DNA of 64,000 nt. It comes from Candidatus Methanoperedens sp. GTDB lineage: Archaea > Halobacteriota > Methanosarcinia > Methanosarcinales > Methanoperedenaceae. This document shows positions 26,468-35,666 of the stretch, piece after piece. The notes beneath the pieces were generated by a model, which saw only the letters and a list, made by a program, of their open reading frames with translations, searched no databases and was not told the DNA's origin. Location: contig VEPM01000002.1 in NCBI GenBank assembly GCA_012026795.1, forward strand, positions 22,717 through 86,716, read 5' to 3'. A program made the position numbers and the translations under genes. Position 1 is the first letter of the stretch, and each line of letters begins with the position of its first letter.

Positions 26468-27640
26468 ATGTCTATTTCAATAGCTCTTGCCGGGAAACCT
26501 AACTCAGGAAAATCAACATTTTTTAAAGCCGCAACGCTTGCGAATGTTGAGATAGCAAATTATCCTTTTACCACTATCGATGCGAATCATGGCGTGGCAT
26601 ATGTGAGGACTGTATGCCCATGCAGGGAGTTGAAGCTCGTTTGCGGTAATTGCCGGGATGGTGTGAGGTTCGTGCCTGTTGAAATGATCGATGTGGCAGG
26701 TCTTGTGCCTGATGCCCATAAAGGACGGGGACTTGGCAATGAATTTCTTGATAATCTCAGGCAGGCAAAGGCCATAATCCACGTAATAGATGCATCCGGT
26801 GGCACTGATTTCGAAGGTAATCCCGTTACAGTGGGTTCGCATGACCCGCTTGGGGATATAGAATTTCTTCCGCATGAAATAACCATGTGGATGGCAGGTA
26901 TCCTGAAGCGCAACTGGGAAAGGCTTTCAAGAAAGGTAAACGCAGAAGGACTGAAGATCGAAGAGACTATCGCAGGCCAGCTGGAAGGCGCAGGAATAAC
27001 AGAAGCACATGTGAAAACAGTTCTTTCAAGAATGAGGTTGCCGCGCGATAAGCCCCAGGTATGGACAGAAGAGCAGATAATCGAGCTATCAGATATGCTC
27101 AGGGCTGAAAGTAAGCCATATATCATTGCGGCCAATAAGGTAGATATTGCTTCACAGGAAAATATCGAGCGCCTTTTGAAAAAGGGAGCTATCCCGGTAA
27201 GCGGGGCAACAGAAGTTGTGCTGCGCCTTGCAGATAAGAGCGGCGCCATAAAATATATTCCCGGAGATGCTGATTTTGTTGAATCGCCAAACCTCTCCGG
27301 TGCCCAGAAAGAAGCATTATCAAAAATCCGGCTGCTTCTGAAGAAGAATGGCGGCACAGGTATCCAGAGGTGCATCAATGAAACGGTTTTTAGGCTTCTT
27401 GAACTGATCGTTGTTTATCCTGTTGAAGATGAGAACAGGTTCACAGATAAGAAGGGCACAATACTTCCCGATGCGTTCATTATGAAAAAAGGCAGTACGC
27501 CAAAAGACCTTGCCTTCATGATACATACGGATATCGGAAAGAGTTTTCTTCACGCAGTAGATGCTCGCACCAAGATGAGGCTTGGGGAGAAACATGAGTT
27601 GAAGAACGGGGATATTGTGAAGATAGTGTCTGTGAAATAG
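26468..27640 (+). CDS. Obg/YchF-family translation-associated GTPase
   Basis: A 390-residue GTPase. G1 is LAGKPNSGKSTFFKA at the N-terminus, G2 lies in NYPFTTIDANHGVAY, G3 is MIDVAGLVPDAHKGRGLGN and G4 is AANKVDIA near residue 220. The C-terminal TGS domain contains LPDAFIMKKGSTPKDLAFMIH. This is the archaeal YchF-related group, with a Cys-rich insert CPCRELKLVCGNC after G2. It is thought to act on ribosomes. Confidence 0.87.
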   Translation: MSISIALAGKPNSGKSTFFKAATLANVEIANYPFTTIDANHGVAYVRTVCPCRELKLVCGNCRDGVRFVPVEMIDVAGLVPDAHKGRGLGNEFLDNLRQAKAIIHVIDASGGTDFEGNPVTVGSHDPLGDIEFLPHEITMWMAGILKRNWERLSRKVNAEGLKIEETIAGQLEGAGITEAHVKTVLSRMRLPRDKPQVWTEEQIIELSDMLRAESKPYIIAANKVDIASQENIERLLKKGAIPVSGATEVVLRLADKSGAIKYIPGDADFVESPNLSGAQKEALSKIRLLLKKNGGTGIQRCINETVFRLLELIVVYPVEDENRFTDKKGTILPDAFIMKKGSTPKDLAFMIHTDIGKSFLHAVDARTKMRLGEKHELKNGDIVKIVSVK

Positions 27641-27824
27641 TTGAAACACGGTTATAATAATCAAGGTTCAACTATTTATTATAGTTAAAAACCAAACAAT
27701 TCAAATTATCTTTGCGATCTGGTATCCCATATTTCGCACTTGATATAATAAATTTACGATTTATCTATGGAATATGAAACTAACAAAATTACTATGTGGA
27801 TTTTGTAAGAAAATTGCATTTATT

Positions 27825-27887
27825 CAGACAGGATGATAAGTATAAGTTACTAAAATCGTATCCTGTCGATCCTGTTAATCCTGTCAA
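27825..27887. repeat. Inverted repeat plus three 9-base TCCTGTYRA units in a 374-base gap
   Basis: In the 27641-28014 gap, GACAGGAT near 27825 is the reverse complement of ATCCTGTC at 27860-27867, with about 27 bases between. The second arm runs into three tandem 9-mers, TCCTGTCGA, TCCTGTTAA and TCCTGTCAA (27861-27887). Upstream, AACTA and TAGTT at about 27668-27684 could form a small hairpin after the GTPase gene. Nothing else is seen in the gap. Confidence 0.6.
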
Positions 27888-28014
27888 AATATGTGGTCTT
27901 TACGGTTATGGATTGGAAGAATAAAATCTAATAATCATGAAATAATGTGCGAAATGGGATAAATTATTCTTGACTATAATTACCCTTAAATATTCCCCTA
28001 ACCAACAAACAATC

Positions 28015-28752
28015 ATGCTTCTTAAAGAAATTATCCAGATGCTTGAAACTATCGCTCCCCCCTCGCTTGCCGAAGATTTCGATAATGGCAGGATCGGGCT
28101 TGTGCTTGACAGGGGCAACGACATTAAGAAGATCGCAGTCGCACTTGACCCGACCGACTCGGTTCTTAAAGAAGCAGTACGCATCGGCGCAGACCTGCTC
28201 ATAACCCATCATACTCTTATATTTGACCCTATAAATCTTATCTCAAAACGATTATCAGATACCCTGAAAATTGCAATCGATAACGATATTTCCATATACA
28301 CGATGCACACTAATTACGACAAAGCAGAGGGCGGAGTGAACGATGTGCTTGCCGGATTACTGGGATTGAAAAATACTGTTCCTCTTGCCCTGGGAAGGAT
28401 TGGTGAGACCGAACCGATAAAAGCGCCTGCATTCGCAGCTTTTATCGCAAAAAAGCTGGACACTCATGTCCAGTATAAAGGAAATGAGGTGATCAAGAAG
28501 GTGATGGTGGTGGGTGGAAGCGGATTCAGGCGCGAATACATAGATATCGCAATAGAGAACGGAGTTGATGCTCTTGTTTCCGGGGAAATGCGCCATGATG
28601 CGATACGATATGCTGAAGGGTTATGTCTTTTTGATGCTACCCATTATGCAACAGAGGCGCCGGCGATGAGAAAATTATGTGAGAGATTACCTGAAGAGTC
28701 TTCTTATATTGAAGATAAACCCGACGTTAAAGTGTCTCATTTACAGGCATAG
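28015..28752 (+). CDS. Nif3-like dinuclear metal-centre protein
   Basis: A 245-residue Nif3/YbgI-family protein. Metal-binding positions are visible: DLLITHHTLIFDP near residue 65, TMHTNYDKAEGGVNDVLA near 100, and the C-terminal DATHYATEAPAM near 218. These proteins form hexameric toroids with a di-metal site; related enzymes act on cyclic or folate-like substrates, but the cellular role is unclear. The ATG at 28015 is chosen, and a TTAAATA at about 27986 lies about 26 bases before it, suggesting a leaderless message. Confidence 0.82.
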   Translation: MLLKEIIQMLETIAPPSLAEDFDNGRIGLVLDRGNDIKKIAVALDPTDSVLKEAVRIGADLLITHHTLIFDPINLISKRLSDTLKIAIDNDISIYTMHTNYDKAEGGVNDVLAGLLGLKNTVPLALGRIGETEPIKAPAFAAFIAKKLDTHVQYKGNEVIKKVMVVGGSGFRREYIDIAIENGVDALVSGEMRHDAIRYAEGLCLFDATHYATEAPAMRKLCERLPEESSYIEDKPDVKVSHLQA

Positions 28753-29025
28753 AGTAATCACTATTTCCTGCTTCAAGTATATGATTGCATTCTAAGGGAA
28801 AATATACACTTTCATCTTATTATATCTACTTATATACTAATAAAAACTAAAATATACCTTTTATTCCCCCTAAAACACAAAATAAACCCAAAAATTGTCA
28901 GAGTATTTATATTGATCCGGGTTATTTTAGTAGAATGAGGAAGTCATTAATCTCATCATCGATCTACGTGTATACTTTAAATAAAAGTTACCCTTTATGG
29001 CTTCCTCCACACCTTTTAAAGTTTA

Positions 29026-29754
29026 CTAATACACATACATATTCCCATACGGCCTCAGCGACAGCGGCACCAGCTTTGTGAACTTTGCACTCATGACCTC
29101 GTTAAAGTCAAATCCGAAATATTCACAGTATTCCTTAAGATATCCGCTGATGAGTTTCGTATCCTCCTCGCTCAATTCAAGGCAGCTCACTTCTTTTCCG
29201 AGATGGTACGGGTCAACCTTCCCGCGGATGTAAATTACACCCCCATGCATGCCAGTCCCGACATAATCGCCAACAAGCGGGCTCTTTCCATTCATGCCAA
29301 GAAGGATCATTATCCCGCCTGCCATGTATTCGCCGAAAAAATCACCGGCTGTGCCGCCAGCTATGATAATCGGAACCTGTTTCTTATACTCTTTCATATG
29401 GATACCCACACGGTAGCCCACATCTCCCTTGATGTAAAACTTCCCGCCGCGCATTCCGTATCCGATGATATCGCCCACATTGCCGTGGACAATGATCTCA
29501 CCAGCATTCATGGTGTTGGCAAGACCATCCTGTCCGTTAGCGTTTACGATGATCTTGGGTCCATTCATAAAAGCTCCGAGGTCATTACCGGGAGTGCCGT
29601 TAATGGTGATTTTCACATTCTCGTTCAGCCCTGCGCCGATATACCTCTGCCCGCCTATGTTATCAAGCTCGAACTCTTTCTCGCCTGATGCTACCGCATC
29701 GCGGATCATCTTGTTCATTGGCCTGTAATGCATGCCTTTTGCATTTATTCTCAT
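29026..29754 (-). CDS. Glutamate synthase GXGXG-domain subunit (split GltS)
   Basis: A 242-residue protein consisting of the right-handed beta-helix domain (GXGXG) that forms the C-terminal part of full-length glutamate synthase. Its repeats of Gly-rich turns are clear (GDIIGYGMRGGKFYIKGDVG, then GDFFGEYMAGG, then YVGTGMHGGVIYIRGKV). It is structural and packs against the FMN domain. It is the last gene of the HdrBC-GATase-FMN-GXGXG operon. GGAAGTGA lies seven bases before the ATG. A 137-base gap separates it from the FMN gene. Confidence 0.88.
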   Translation of the reverse strand: MRINAKGMHYRPMNKMIRDAVASGEKEFELDNIGGQRYIGAGLNENVKITINGTPGNDLGAFMNGPKIIVNANGQDGLANTMNAGEIIVHGNVGDIIGYGMRGGKFYIKGDVGYRVGIHMKEYKKQVPIIIAGGTAGDFFGEYMAGGIMILLGMNGKSPLVGDYVGTGMHGGVIYIRGKVDPYHLGKEVSCLELSEEDTKLISGYLKEYCEYFGFDFNEVMSAKFTKLVPLSLRPYGNMYVY

Positions 29755-29781
29755 AAAGCATCACTTCCATAAATTAGAAAT

Positions 29782-29818
29782 ATCCGTGAAAATCCGTCCG
29801 ATCCGCGTCATCCGTGTT
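29782..29818. repeat. Four ~9-base tandem units, ATCCGNNNN type
   Basis: Inside the 137-base gap between two glutamate synthase genes lie four units (ATCCGTGAA, ATCCGTCCG, ATCCGCGTC, ATCCGTGTT) at 29782-29818, with one extra A after the first. The motif sits inside an operon, so it would be transcribed. Confidence 0.65.
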
Positions 29819-29891
29819 CTAAGTCGATGCATTATTTCCTTCCCTGGCGCTTCCCAATTATCAAATTTCAACAACAAATTATCCATAATAA

Positions 29892-31400
29892 TCACTGTCC
29901 TATTCCTGCATGTTTAATCCCGAGGATATCCAGCGTTTCCTGTGAAAGACCTACACCCCGCAAGCGCTCGCGGCTTCCGCGCAACGATTCAATCGCATTT
30001 ATCCCAAGCGAGCCCAATACTTCCTGGATCTCATGACCCCATGCAGTAAGCAGGTTGCACAACCTGTCTGCTCCTACCTCCGGGTTCAGCCGGCGCACAA
30101 GTTCAGGCTTTTGTGTCGCAATGCCCCAGGCACAGTTGCCTGTGTAGCATTTCTGGCAAACGCGGCAGCCCATTGCAATGAGTGATGCCGTGCCTATGAC
30201 ACATGCATCAGCACCAAGCGCAATAGCCTTAACGACATCAGCGCTCTGCCTGATGCTTCCTCCGACAAGGATAGAAGCGCGGTTGCGTATACCTTCCTGC
30301 CTCAACCTATCATCAACTGCTGCAAGGGCAAGCTCAATTGGTATTCCTACATGATCCCTGATGACCATGGGAGCGGCTCCCGTCCCGCCCCTGAAGCCGT
30401 CTATCATTACTATATCAGCGCCTGCCCGCACGATGCCGCTGGCGATGGCAGCGACGTTATGAACTGCCGCGATCTTGACAGATACGGGTTTCTTATAATC
30501 TGTGGTCTCTTTTATAGCGTATATCAACTGAGATAGGTCTTCAATTGAATAAATATCATGATGCGGCGCAGGAGATAGCGCATCCGTGCCAACAGGTATC
30601 ATACGGGTCTTTGAGATATCCTCTCCAACTTTTTCGCCAGGCAGATGCCCGCCTATTCCTGGTTTTGCGCCCTGCCCGATCTTGATCTCAACAAGGGCGC
30701 TGTTGTTCAGGTATTTGCTTGTTACACCGAAACGCCCTGATGCAACCTGGACGATTATCCTGTCAGTATAACCTGCAAGGTCTTCATGCAGCCCTCCTTC
30801 ACCTGTATTCATGAGCGTCCCCATGCGCTTTGCTGCCATTGCAAGCGCTTTGTGGGCATTCAGGCTTATGGCGCCATACGACATCGCCGCGAAAACAATG
30901 GGTATATCCAGCTTCACCTGCGGCGCAAGTTCTGTCTTAAGGCTGATATTATCAATATCTCCCTCAAATTCAAGTGCTTCAGGTTTAGCGCCAAGATAAG
31001 TTCTAAGCTCCATTGGCTCCCTCAACGGGTCTATCGAGGGATTTGTCACCTGGCAGGCATCTATCAGCATGTGATCCCAGTAGATCGGATATGGCCTGGG
31101 ATTGCCCATGCCCGTCAGTATGATGCCGCCGCTCTCAGCCTGTTTCAGAATATTCTTCCTGATCTCTGGCGACCAGTTGTAACCGTCTTTGTAATCAAGG
31201 GGGTTATGGATAATAGTGATAGCGTTTTCTGGACAGAATGTAGCGCACCTGTGGCAGGCCACGCACTGCCTGTTGTTTGCCGTGACCTTATCCTTGAATT
31301 CAATAGCACTGAAACTGCAATTAATTACACAGCGCTTGCATTTCCGGCACCGTTCATGGTTAATATTAACAATGAATTCTGCAGGCAGTTGTGATTCCAT
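29892..31400 (-). CDS. Glutamate synthase FMN-domain subunit with N-terminal ferredoxin domain (split GltS)
   Basis: A 502-residue protein, the catalytic 2-oxoglutarate-reducing part of archaeal glutamate synthase. An N-terminal domain carries two 4Fe-4S motifs (CRKCKRCVINC and CVACHRCATFCP). It is followed by the FMN-binding barrel (FAAMSYGAISLNAHKALA, GTGAAPMVIRDHVG) and the 3Fe-4S-type motif CRVCQKCYTGNC near residue 420. The start is the ATG at 31400, with GAGGTGG upstream; it overlaps the stop of the GATase gene by one base. Electrons must come from ferredoxin or a partner, since no GltD-like NADPH subunit is present. Confidence 0.92.
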   Translation of the reverse strand: MESQLPAEFIVNINHERCRKCKRCVINCSFSAIEFKDKVTANNRQCVACHRCATFCPENAITIIHNPLDYKDGYNWSPEIRKNILKQAESGGIILTGMGNPRPYPIYWDHMLIDACQVTNPSIDPLREPMELRTYLGAKPEALEFEGDIDNISLKTELAPQVKLDIPIVFAAMSYGAISLNAHKALAMAAKRMGTLMNTGEGGLHEDLAGYTDRIIVQVASGRFGVTSKYLNNSALVEIKIGQGAKPGIGGHLPGEKVGEDISKTRMIPVGTDALSPAPHHDIYSIEDLSQLIYAIKETTDYKKPVSVKIAAVHNVAAIASGIVRAGADIVMIDGFRGGTGAAPMVIRDHVGIPIELALAAVDDRLRQEGIRNRASILVGGSIRQSADVVKAIALGADACVIGTASLIAMGCRVCQKCYTGNCAWGIATQKPELVRRLNPEVGADRLCNLLTAWGHEIQEVLGSLGINAIESLRGSRERLRGVGLSQETLDILGIKHAGIGQ

Positions 31401-32476
31401 TATTCCACCTCTGCCTTCAGGGTTCCAAAAACAGGTGTTCCTGCCATGGGGCTCCATACTTCGTCAAGGTCAGGCGCAATTTCCCGGATCGCTGATTCCT
31501 CAGATGCCATGTAAAGCATATCGTCCTTGCGCGCCGCTGTCATAGGTCGAAGCTTGATCCTGTCGTTCAATCCGATCATGCCCCGGTTATGTCCGATTAT
31601 TATGCTAAAAGGCCCATTTAATAGAGTACTTCCATATACCTGCCTCAGGGCAATTGCTATCTTCTTTTTCTGTGATTCCATGCGGTCAATATCTTTCCAG
31701 AATGGCGCTGCAAGCGCTTCAGCTGCCTTTTCAACCGGAAGCTTATGCTTTCGGACGAGCAGGTCGAACATATAAGCGATAACTTCGGTGTCGGTTCTTA
31801 ATTCAAGCTTGTAACCGAACATCTCAAGATAGCGTTTGTTGATGCCATAAGAGGATATTTCACCGTTATGCACCACGGACCAGTCAAGAAGAGTGAACGG
31901 GTGAGCGCCACCCCACCAGCCCGGTGTATTTGTGGGAAACCTGCCATGGGATGTCCATATATATGCACTGTAATCTTCCAGTTTATAGAAACTCCCTATA
32001 TCTTCAGGATAGCCCACACCTTTGAAAGCACCCATGTTCATGCCGCTTGATGCAACGAAAGCCCCATCTATCTCAGAGTGTATCTTCATTACGGTTTTTG
32101 TGACATAATCTCTCTCTGAAAGGAATTCAAGTTTATTCTCAGGCACCTCAAGAAAATATCTCCACAGGATTGGAGGATTGGATACGCCATTTTGTCTTTG
32201 CGTGGGTATGGCTTCATCCTTATCGACGTTGAAGTGGTCCTTGAAGAATTCTTCAGTGTTCTCTTTTGCCTGCATATTATCAAACATCATGTGAAAAGCA
32301 TACATGTCTTTTCGTTTCGGATAAATACCATAGGCTGCAAACCCTCCTCCAAGCCCGTTTGAACGGTCGTGCATGCAAGCAATGGATCGGATGATCACTT
32401 TGCCGCCAATGCGTCTTCCATCTTCGCTCATTAACCCTGATATCGCACATCCGGACGGTATTCCATCAGATTTCAT
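31400..32476 (-). CDS. Glutamate synthase glutamine-amidotransferase subunit (split GltS)
   Basis: A 358-residue class II glutamine amidotransferase domain of split glutamate synthase. The nucleophile region is GCAISGLMSEDGRRIGG near the N-terminus; the Cys lies at about residue 10, so N-terminal processing would be needed. SHGRFPTNTPGWWGGAHPF near residue 180 and VVHNGEISSYG form the glutamine pocket. It releases ammonia that is channelled to the FMN subunit. The start is the ATG at 32476 with AAAGGAGA upstream; the gene overlaps the end of the HdrBC gene by 11 bases. Confidence 0.88.
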   Translation of the reverse strand: MKSDGIPSGCAISGLMSEDGRRIGGKVIIRSIACMHDRSNGLGGGFAAYGIYPKRKDMYAFHMMFDNMQAKENTEEFFKDHFNVDKDEAIPTQRQNGVSNPPILWRYFLEVPENKLEFLSERDYVTKTVMKIHSEIDGAFVASSGMNMGAFKGVGYPEDIGSFYKLEDYSAYIWTSHGRFPTNTPGWWGGAHPFTLLDWSVVHNGEISSYGINKRYLEMFGYKLELRTDTEVIAYMFDLLVRKHKLPVEKAAEALAAPFWKDIDRMESQKKKIAIALRQVYGSTLLNGPFSIIIGHNRGMIGLNDRIKLRPMTAARKDDMLYMASEESAIREIAPDLDEVWSPMAGTPVFGTLKAEVE

Positions 32477-33806
32477 TTTCTTCTCCTTTGTTATTAATAT
32501 GATCAAGTAATTTCTTCAGTTCCTCTCCACCGCTCTTTGGTGGCTCTGCAAGTTTCAGTTTCTTTCGCATACTTGTTGGCTCACCAAGTCTCCCGTCTTT
32601 CCTGAACATCTCGATACTTGCAGCAAAGCCTTTTGGCCCCATTCCTTTTTCAATGGCCATATGCTTTAGTTTGTCAAAAATCTTGTTCATTCCCATTTTC
32701 TGGGGACAGAGTTCATAACATGTATAACAGTCAACGCATTGCCAGATGTTGTGAGACCCTGTAACGGCCTCAAGTTCACCTGAAAGTAATCTTCCGATTA
32801 TTTCATTTGGATTGAAATCCGGATTCACCTTTACAACAGGGCAGTCATTAACACAGGCTGCGCACTCGTAACATTTACGGATAGCGGAAAGATCGAATAC
32901 TTCTTTTAACGTTTTCAGGTATTTATATTTTGAATCCCACTTTGACAGGAATTCTGCCAAATCGATCCTGTGCATATCCATCCCAAGTTCCTGCGCTGAG
33001 AGACCCATAGCCAGACCAAGCAATTCAGGGTAAAACAGAACCGGAACGTTCAATTTTTCCCCTGTTTTTTGCATCATATACTGGCGTGAATCGTATTGCA
33101 TGAAGCATGAAGGGCAGGTAAGTGCTATCGCATCCGCTTTTTTTGTGACTTCCATTAGTTTTATACGTGCAAGGGCTGTTGCCTCCTCCGGTTCATCCGC
33201 AGTATTGAGATTGCCGCCGCAGCAAAGCATTTTTGTTTCATAGTCGATGCTTTTTGCACCCAGCGCTTCTATTAAAGCGTCGAATTTTTTGGGTTTGTTG
33301 GGGTCATCAAAAGTTATTGATGAACTGGGACGAAGCATGTGACAGCCATAATGGGGTGCTATTCTCATGCCGTCGAATGATTTTATGAGGTGCTGTTTGA
33401 TCTTCGGTAAACCGATCTCATCATGAAGTACCTCAACAAGATGTTTTACCTCGACCGTTCCTGTATATTCCAGGCCTGCAGAAGCAAGAATTGCGTTTAC
33501 TTCGTCCCGTATTCCGGGATTTACACGCATTTCGACTTCCACGGATTTTAATGTGCTGTAGCAACCATTACATGGAACCAGCAGGTTATGGCCTGTTTTT
33601 TGTGCAAGTGCCAGGTTCCTTGCTGCTGTTACGTACCAAGCAAGATCTCCGATCGGCTTTACTATGCTTTTTGTAGGGCAGCATGTAGCCCCTTCAAGAT
33701 CGTGAAGAATGCAGCCGAGCTGTGATAATACAAGCCTGGTTGATTTTTCCATGAAAGGGAAACGTGCTGGGATGATACAACCTAAAAACAAAGTATATTC
33801 TTGCAT
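32466..33806 (-). CDS. HdrB-HdrC fusion protein, first gene of the glutamate synthase operon
   Basis: A 446-residue fusion. The N-terminal ~290 residues are an HdrB-type domain with two CCG motifs: ATCCPTK with PCNGCYSTLKS, then HYGCHML, MLCCGGNLN and LTCPSCFMQYDS. These bind the non-cubane clusters that cleave CoM-S-S-CoB. The C-terminal ~120 residues are HdrC-like with two 4Fe-4S motifs (CYECAACVNDCP, CVDCYTCYELCP). The domain order is B then C, the reverse of HdrD and TfrB. It begins the operon with the three GltS subunits, with tight overlaps, which suggests it passes electrons to or from glutamate synthase. CTGGAG lies before the ATG at 33806. No HdrA is adjacent. Confidence 0.85.
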   Translation of the reverse strand: MQEYTLFLGCIIPARFPFMEKSTRLVLSQLGCILHDLEGATCCPTKSIVKPIGDLAWYVTAARNLALAQKTGHNLLVPCNGCYSTLKSVEVEMRVNPGIRDEVNAILASAGLEYTGTVEVKHLVEVLHDEIGLPKIKQHLIKSFDGMRIAPHYGCHMLRPSSSITFDDPNKPKKFDALIEALGAKSIDYETKMLCCGGNLNTADEPEEATALARIKLMEVTKKADAIALTCPSCFMQYDSRQYMMQKTGEKLNVPVLFYPELLGLAMGLSAQELGMDMHRIDLAEFLSKWDSKYKYLKTLKEVFDLSAIRKCYECAACVNDCPVVKVNPDFNPNEIIGRLLSGELEAVTGSHNIWQCVDCYTCYELCPQKMGMNKIFDKLKHMAIEKGMGPKGFAASIEMFRKDGRLGEPTSMRKKLKLAEPPKSGGEELKKLLDHINNKGEENEI

Positions 33807-33845
33807 TATTTTCTCCAGTTGGGGAAGCAAACGATAGCTCTAATA

Positions 33846-33857
33846 CTATATAAATTT
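33846..33857 (-). promoter_or_regulatory. TATA-like promoter of the HdrBC-glutamate synthase operon
   Basis: Read on the minus strand, AAATTTATATAG lies about 45 bases before the HdrBC start codon. A start of transcription near 33820 would leave a leader of about 15 bases containing the ribosome site. Confidence 0.5.
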
Positions 33858-33858
33858 A

Positions 33859-34273
33859 ACTCGGAAAGGGGAAGGATACTGGCGATATATTATTAGTTAT
33901 ATGTGAATAAATATAACAAAACCGTTTATGATGATAATCTGCGTTATGAGATTTTTGCCATAAGACCGCAAGGTTTTTAAAGGGATATATCTTATTAAGC
34001 AAGGGTTTGCATAGATGAAAAAATAATGCATCCATGCGAACATCATCCAGAGAAAAGTAGTTAGAATTAGATATTTCATAATTATACAGGGGTCACAGAT
34101 ATCAATTGTGACCTGATAGATCAATGTTACTTGTCATTCATGGTTTGGGTTATAAGAGAAAGTCAAAGGGTCCGGGACTAATACAGTACTTTAGTTCAGG
34201 ATAGGTACTTTCAAAAATAACAGCCCAAACGAATGAAATCTTTTTCTAATACTGTTCAAAGGGAGGGTACATT
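33859..34273. other. Gene-free stretch upstream of dnaG
   Basis: About 415 bases between the HdrBC operon and dnaG. A 75-codon frame on the minus strand (33897-34124) has no ribosome site and odd composition (Ile/Phe/Tyr-rich) and is not accepted. The only element with some support is the GGGAGG before the dnaG ATG. I see no RNA gene or clear hairpin here. Confidence 0.4.
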
Positions 34274-35659
34274 ATGCAAAATTCAGATACAACAAAATAT
34301 ATCATTCATGCTACGATAAAAGCAGACGGAGTAATAGAACGCCCGGATGTTGTCGGGGCAATATTCGGACAAACCGAAGGGTTAATAGGAGCGGATCTTG
34401 ACCTGCGGGAACTGCAAAAAAGCGGCAGGATCGGAAGGCTTGAGGTCAACATAAAATCAAACATGGGTAAATCGGCAGGAACAATAGATATACCCTCAAG
34501 TCTTGATAAAGTTGAAACCGCAGTCCTTGCAGCAAGCCTTGAAACCATCGACAGGATCGGTCCTTGCATTTCCAATATCAGCATTGTGAAAATTGAAGAT
34601 GTAAGGAGTTCGAAAAGAAAACAGATAGTTGACAGGGCAAAGCAGGTACTTACAGCCATGTTCGATGAAATGCTCCCGGAAAGCCAGGAGATCATTGATG
34701 AGGTAAGGCAATCCGTAAGGATAGAGGAAATGACCACATATGGGAAAGATAATATCCCGATGGGCCCGAATGTGCTTGATTCTGATGCCATTATTGTTGT
34801 TGAAGGGAGGGCAGATGTCCTGAACCTTCTTCGTTATGGCATCAAAAACGCAATAGCTGTTGGCGGGACGAATGTACCGCAGGCAGTTGCTGATCTTTGC
34901 AAAAAGAAAACTGTTACAGCCTTCACGGATGGAGACCGGGGTGGAGAACTGATCATCAAGGAGTTGCTCCAGGTCGCAGATGTGGATTTCATTGCCCGGG
35001 CACCGGACGGGAAAGGCGTTGAGGAACTTGTCCAGAAAGAAGTTGTAAAATCATTAAGACAGAAAATACCTGTTGAGCAGGCATTTGATTATTACCAGGT
35101 TAACAAGAAGAGAAGAATAGCGATACTTGCAGCAACAAAGAAGAAAGCAGGAAAAGGCGAACCTATACCCATGCTTCCGGAAGAGGTAGAAACAAAACCT
35201 GTCAGGGAAGGATATGCAGAAATTGAACCTGTTTTAGAACAGGAAAGACAAAGGACAAGAGCGGAACCAAGGATAGAACATAAATTTGAATCCAGGGCAG
35301 AAACAAGAACTGAACAAAGAGTTGAGCCCAGATTCGAAACCAGGAAAGAACCAAAATATGAAAAAGAGGTAAAGGAAAGTCCTTTCCAGGAGCATATAAC
35401 CGATTTGAGCGGCACCCTGAGCGCTCGCTTCATAGATGAAAATAATAATACAATCACTGAAGTGCCGGTCCGTGATCTTGCAACAGCTTTGAAAGATGCA
35501 AATGGCAACATCAAAAGTATAGTGTTTGACGGTGTTATAACCCAGCGCATTGTGGATATTGCAGCGGAGAAAGGTATTGAGAACCTGGTTGGTGCAAAAA
35601 TGGGAAATATCGTGAAAAGCCCGACATCGATCCACATAGAAACGTCAAACCAGTTATAG
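34274..35659 (+). CDS. dnaG: Archaeal DnaG (primase-like TOPRIM protein)
   Basis: A 461-residue archaeal DnaG. The TOPRIM domain is clear: [15 protein letters not shown] near residue 173 (catalytic Glu) and [18 protein letters not shown] near 215 (DxD). In archaea this protein associates with the exosome and may have weak primase activity. A charged linker of Arg, Glu and Lys (residues 315-375) leads to a C-terminal domain. GGGAGG precedes the ATG. It is followed after 7 bases by the CobT-type gene, so the two are likely co-transcribed. Confidence 0.92.
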   Translation: MQNSDTTKYIIHATIKADGVIERPDVVGAIFGQTEGLIGADLDLRELQKSGRIGRLEVNIKSNMGKSAGTIDIPSSLDKVETAVLAASLETIDRIGPCISNISIVKIEDVRSSKRKQIVDRAKQVLTAMFDEMLPESQEIIDEVRQSVRIEEMTTYGKDNIPMGPNVLDSDAIIVVEGRADVLNLLRYGIKNAIAVGGTNVPQAVADLCKKKTVTAFTDGDRGGELIIKELLQVADVDFIARAPDGKGVEELVQKEVVKSLRQKIPVEQAFDYYQVNKKRRIAILAATKKKAGKGEPIPMLPEEVETKPVREGYAEIEPVLEQERQRTRAEPRIEHKFESRAETRTEQRVEPRFETRKEPKYEKEVKESPFQEHITDLSGTLSARFIDENNNTITEVPVRDLATALKDANGNIKSIVFDGVITQRIVDIAAEKGIENLVGAKMGNIVKSPTSIHIETSNQL

Positions 35660-35666
35660 GAAAAAT

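Noticed and set aside
33897..34124. 75-codon minus-strand frame before dnaG
   Set aside because: Ile/Phe/Tyr-rich composition of AT-rich non-coding DNA and no ribosome site.
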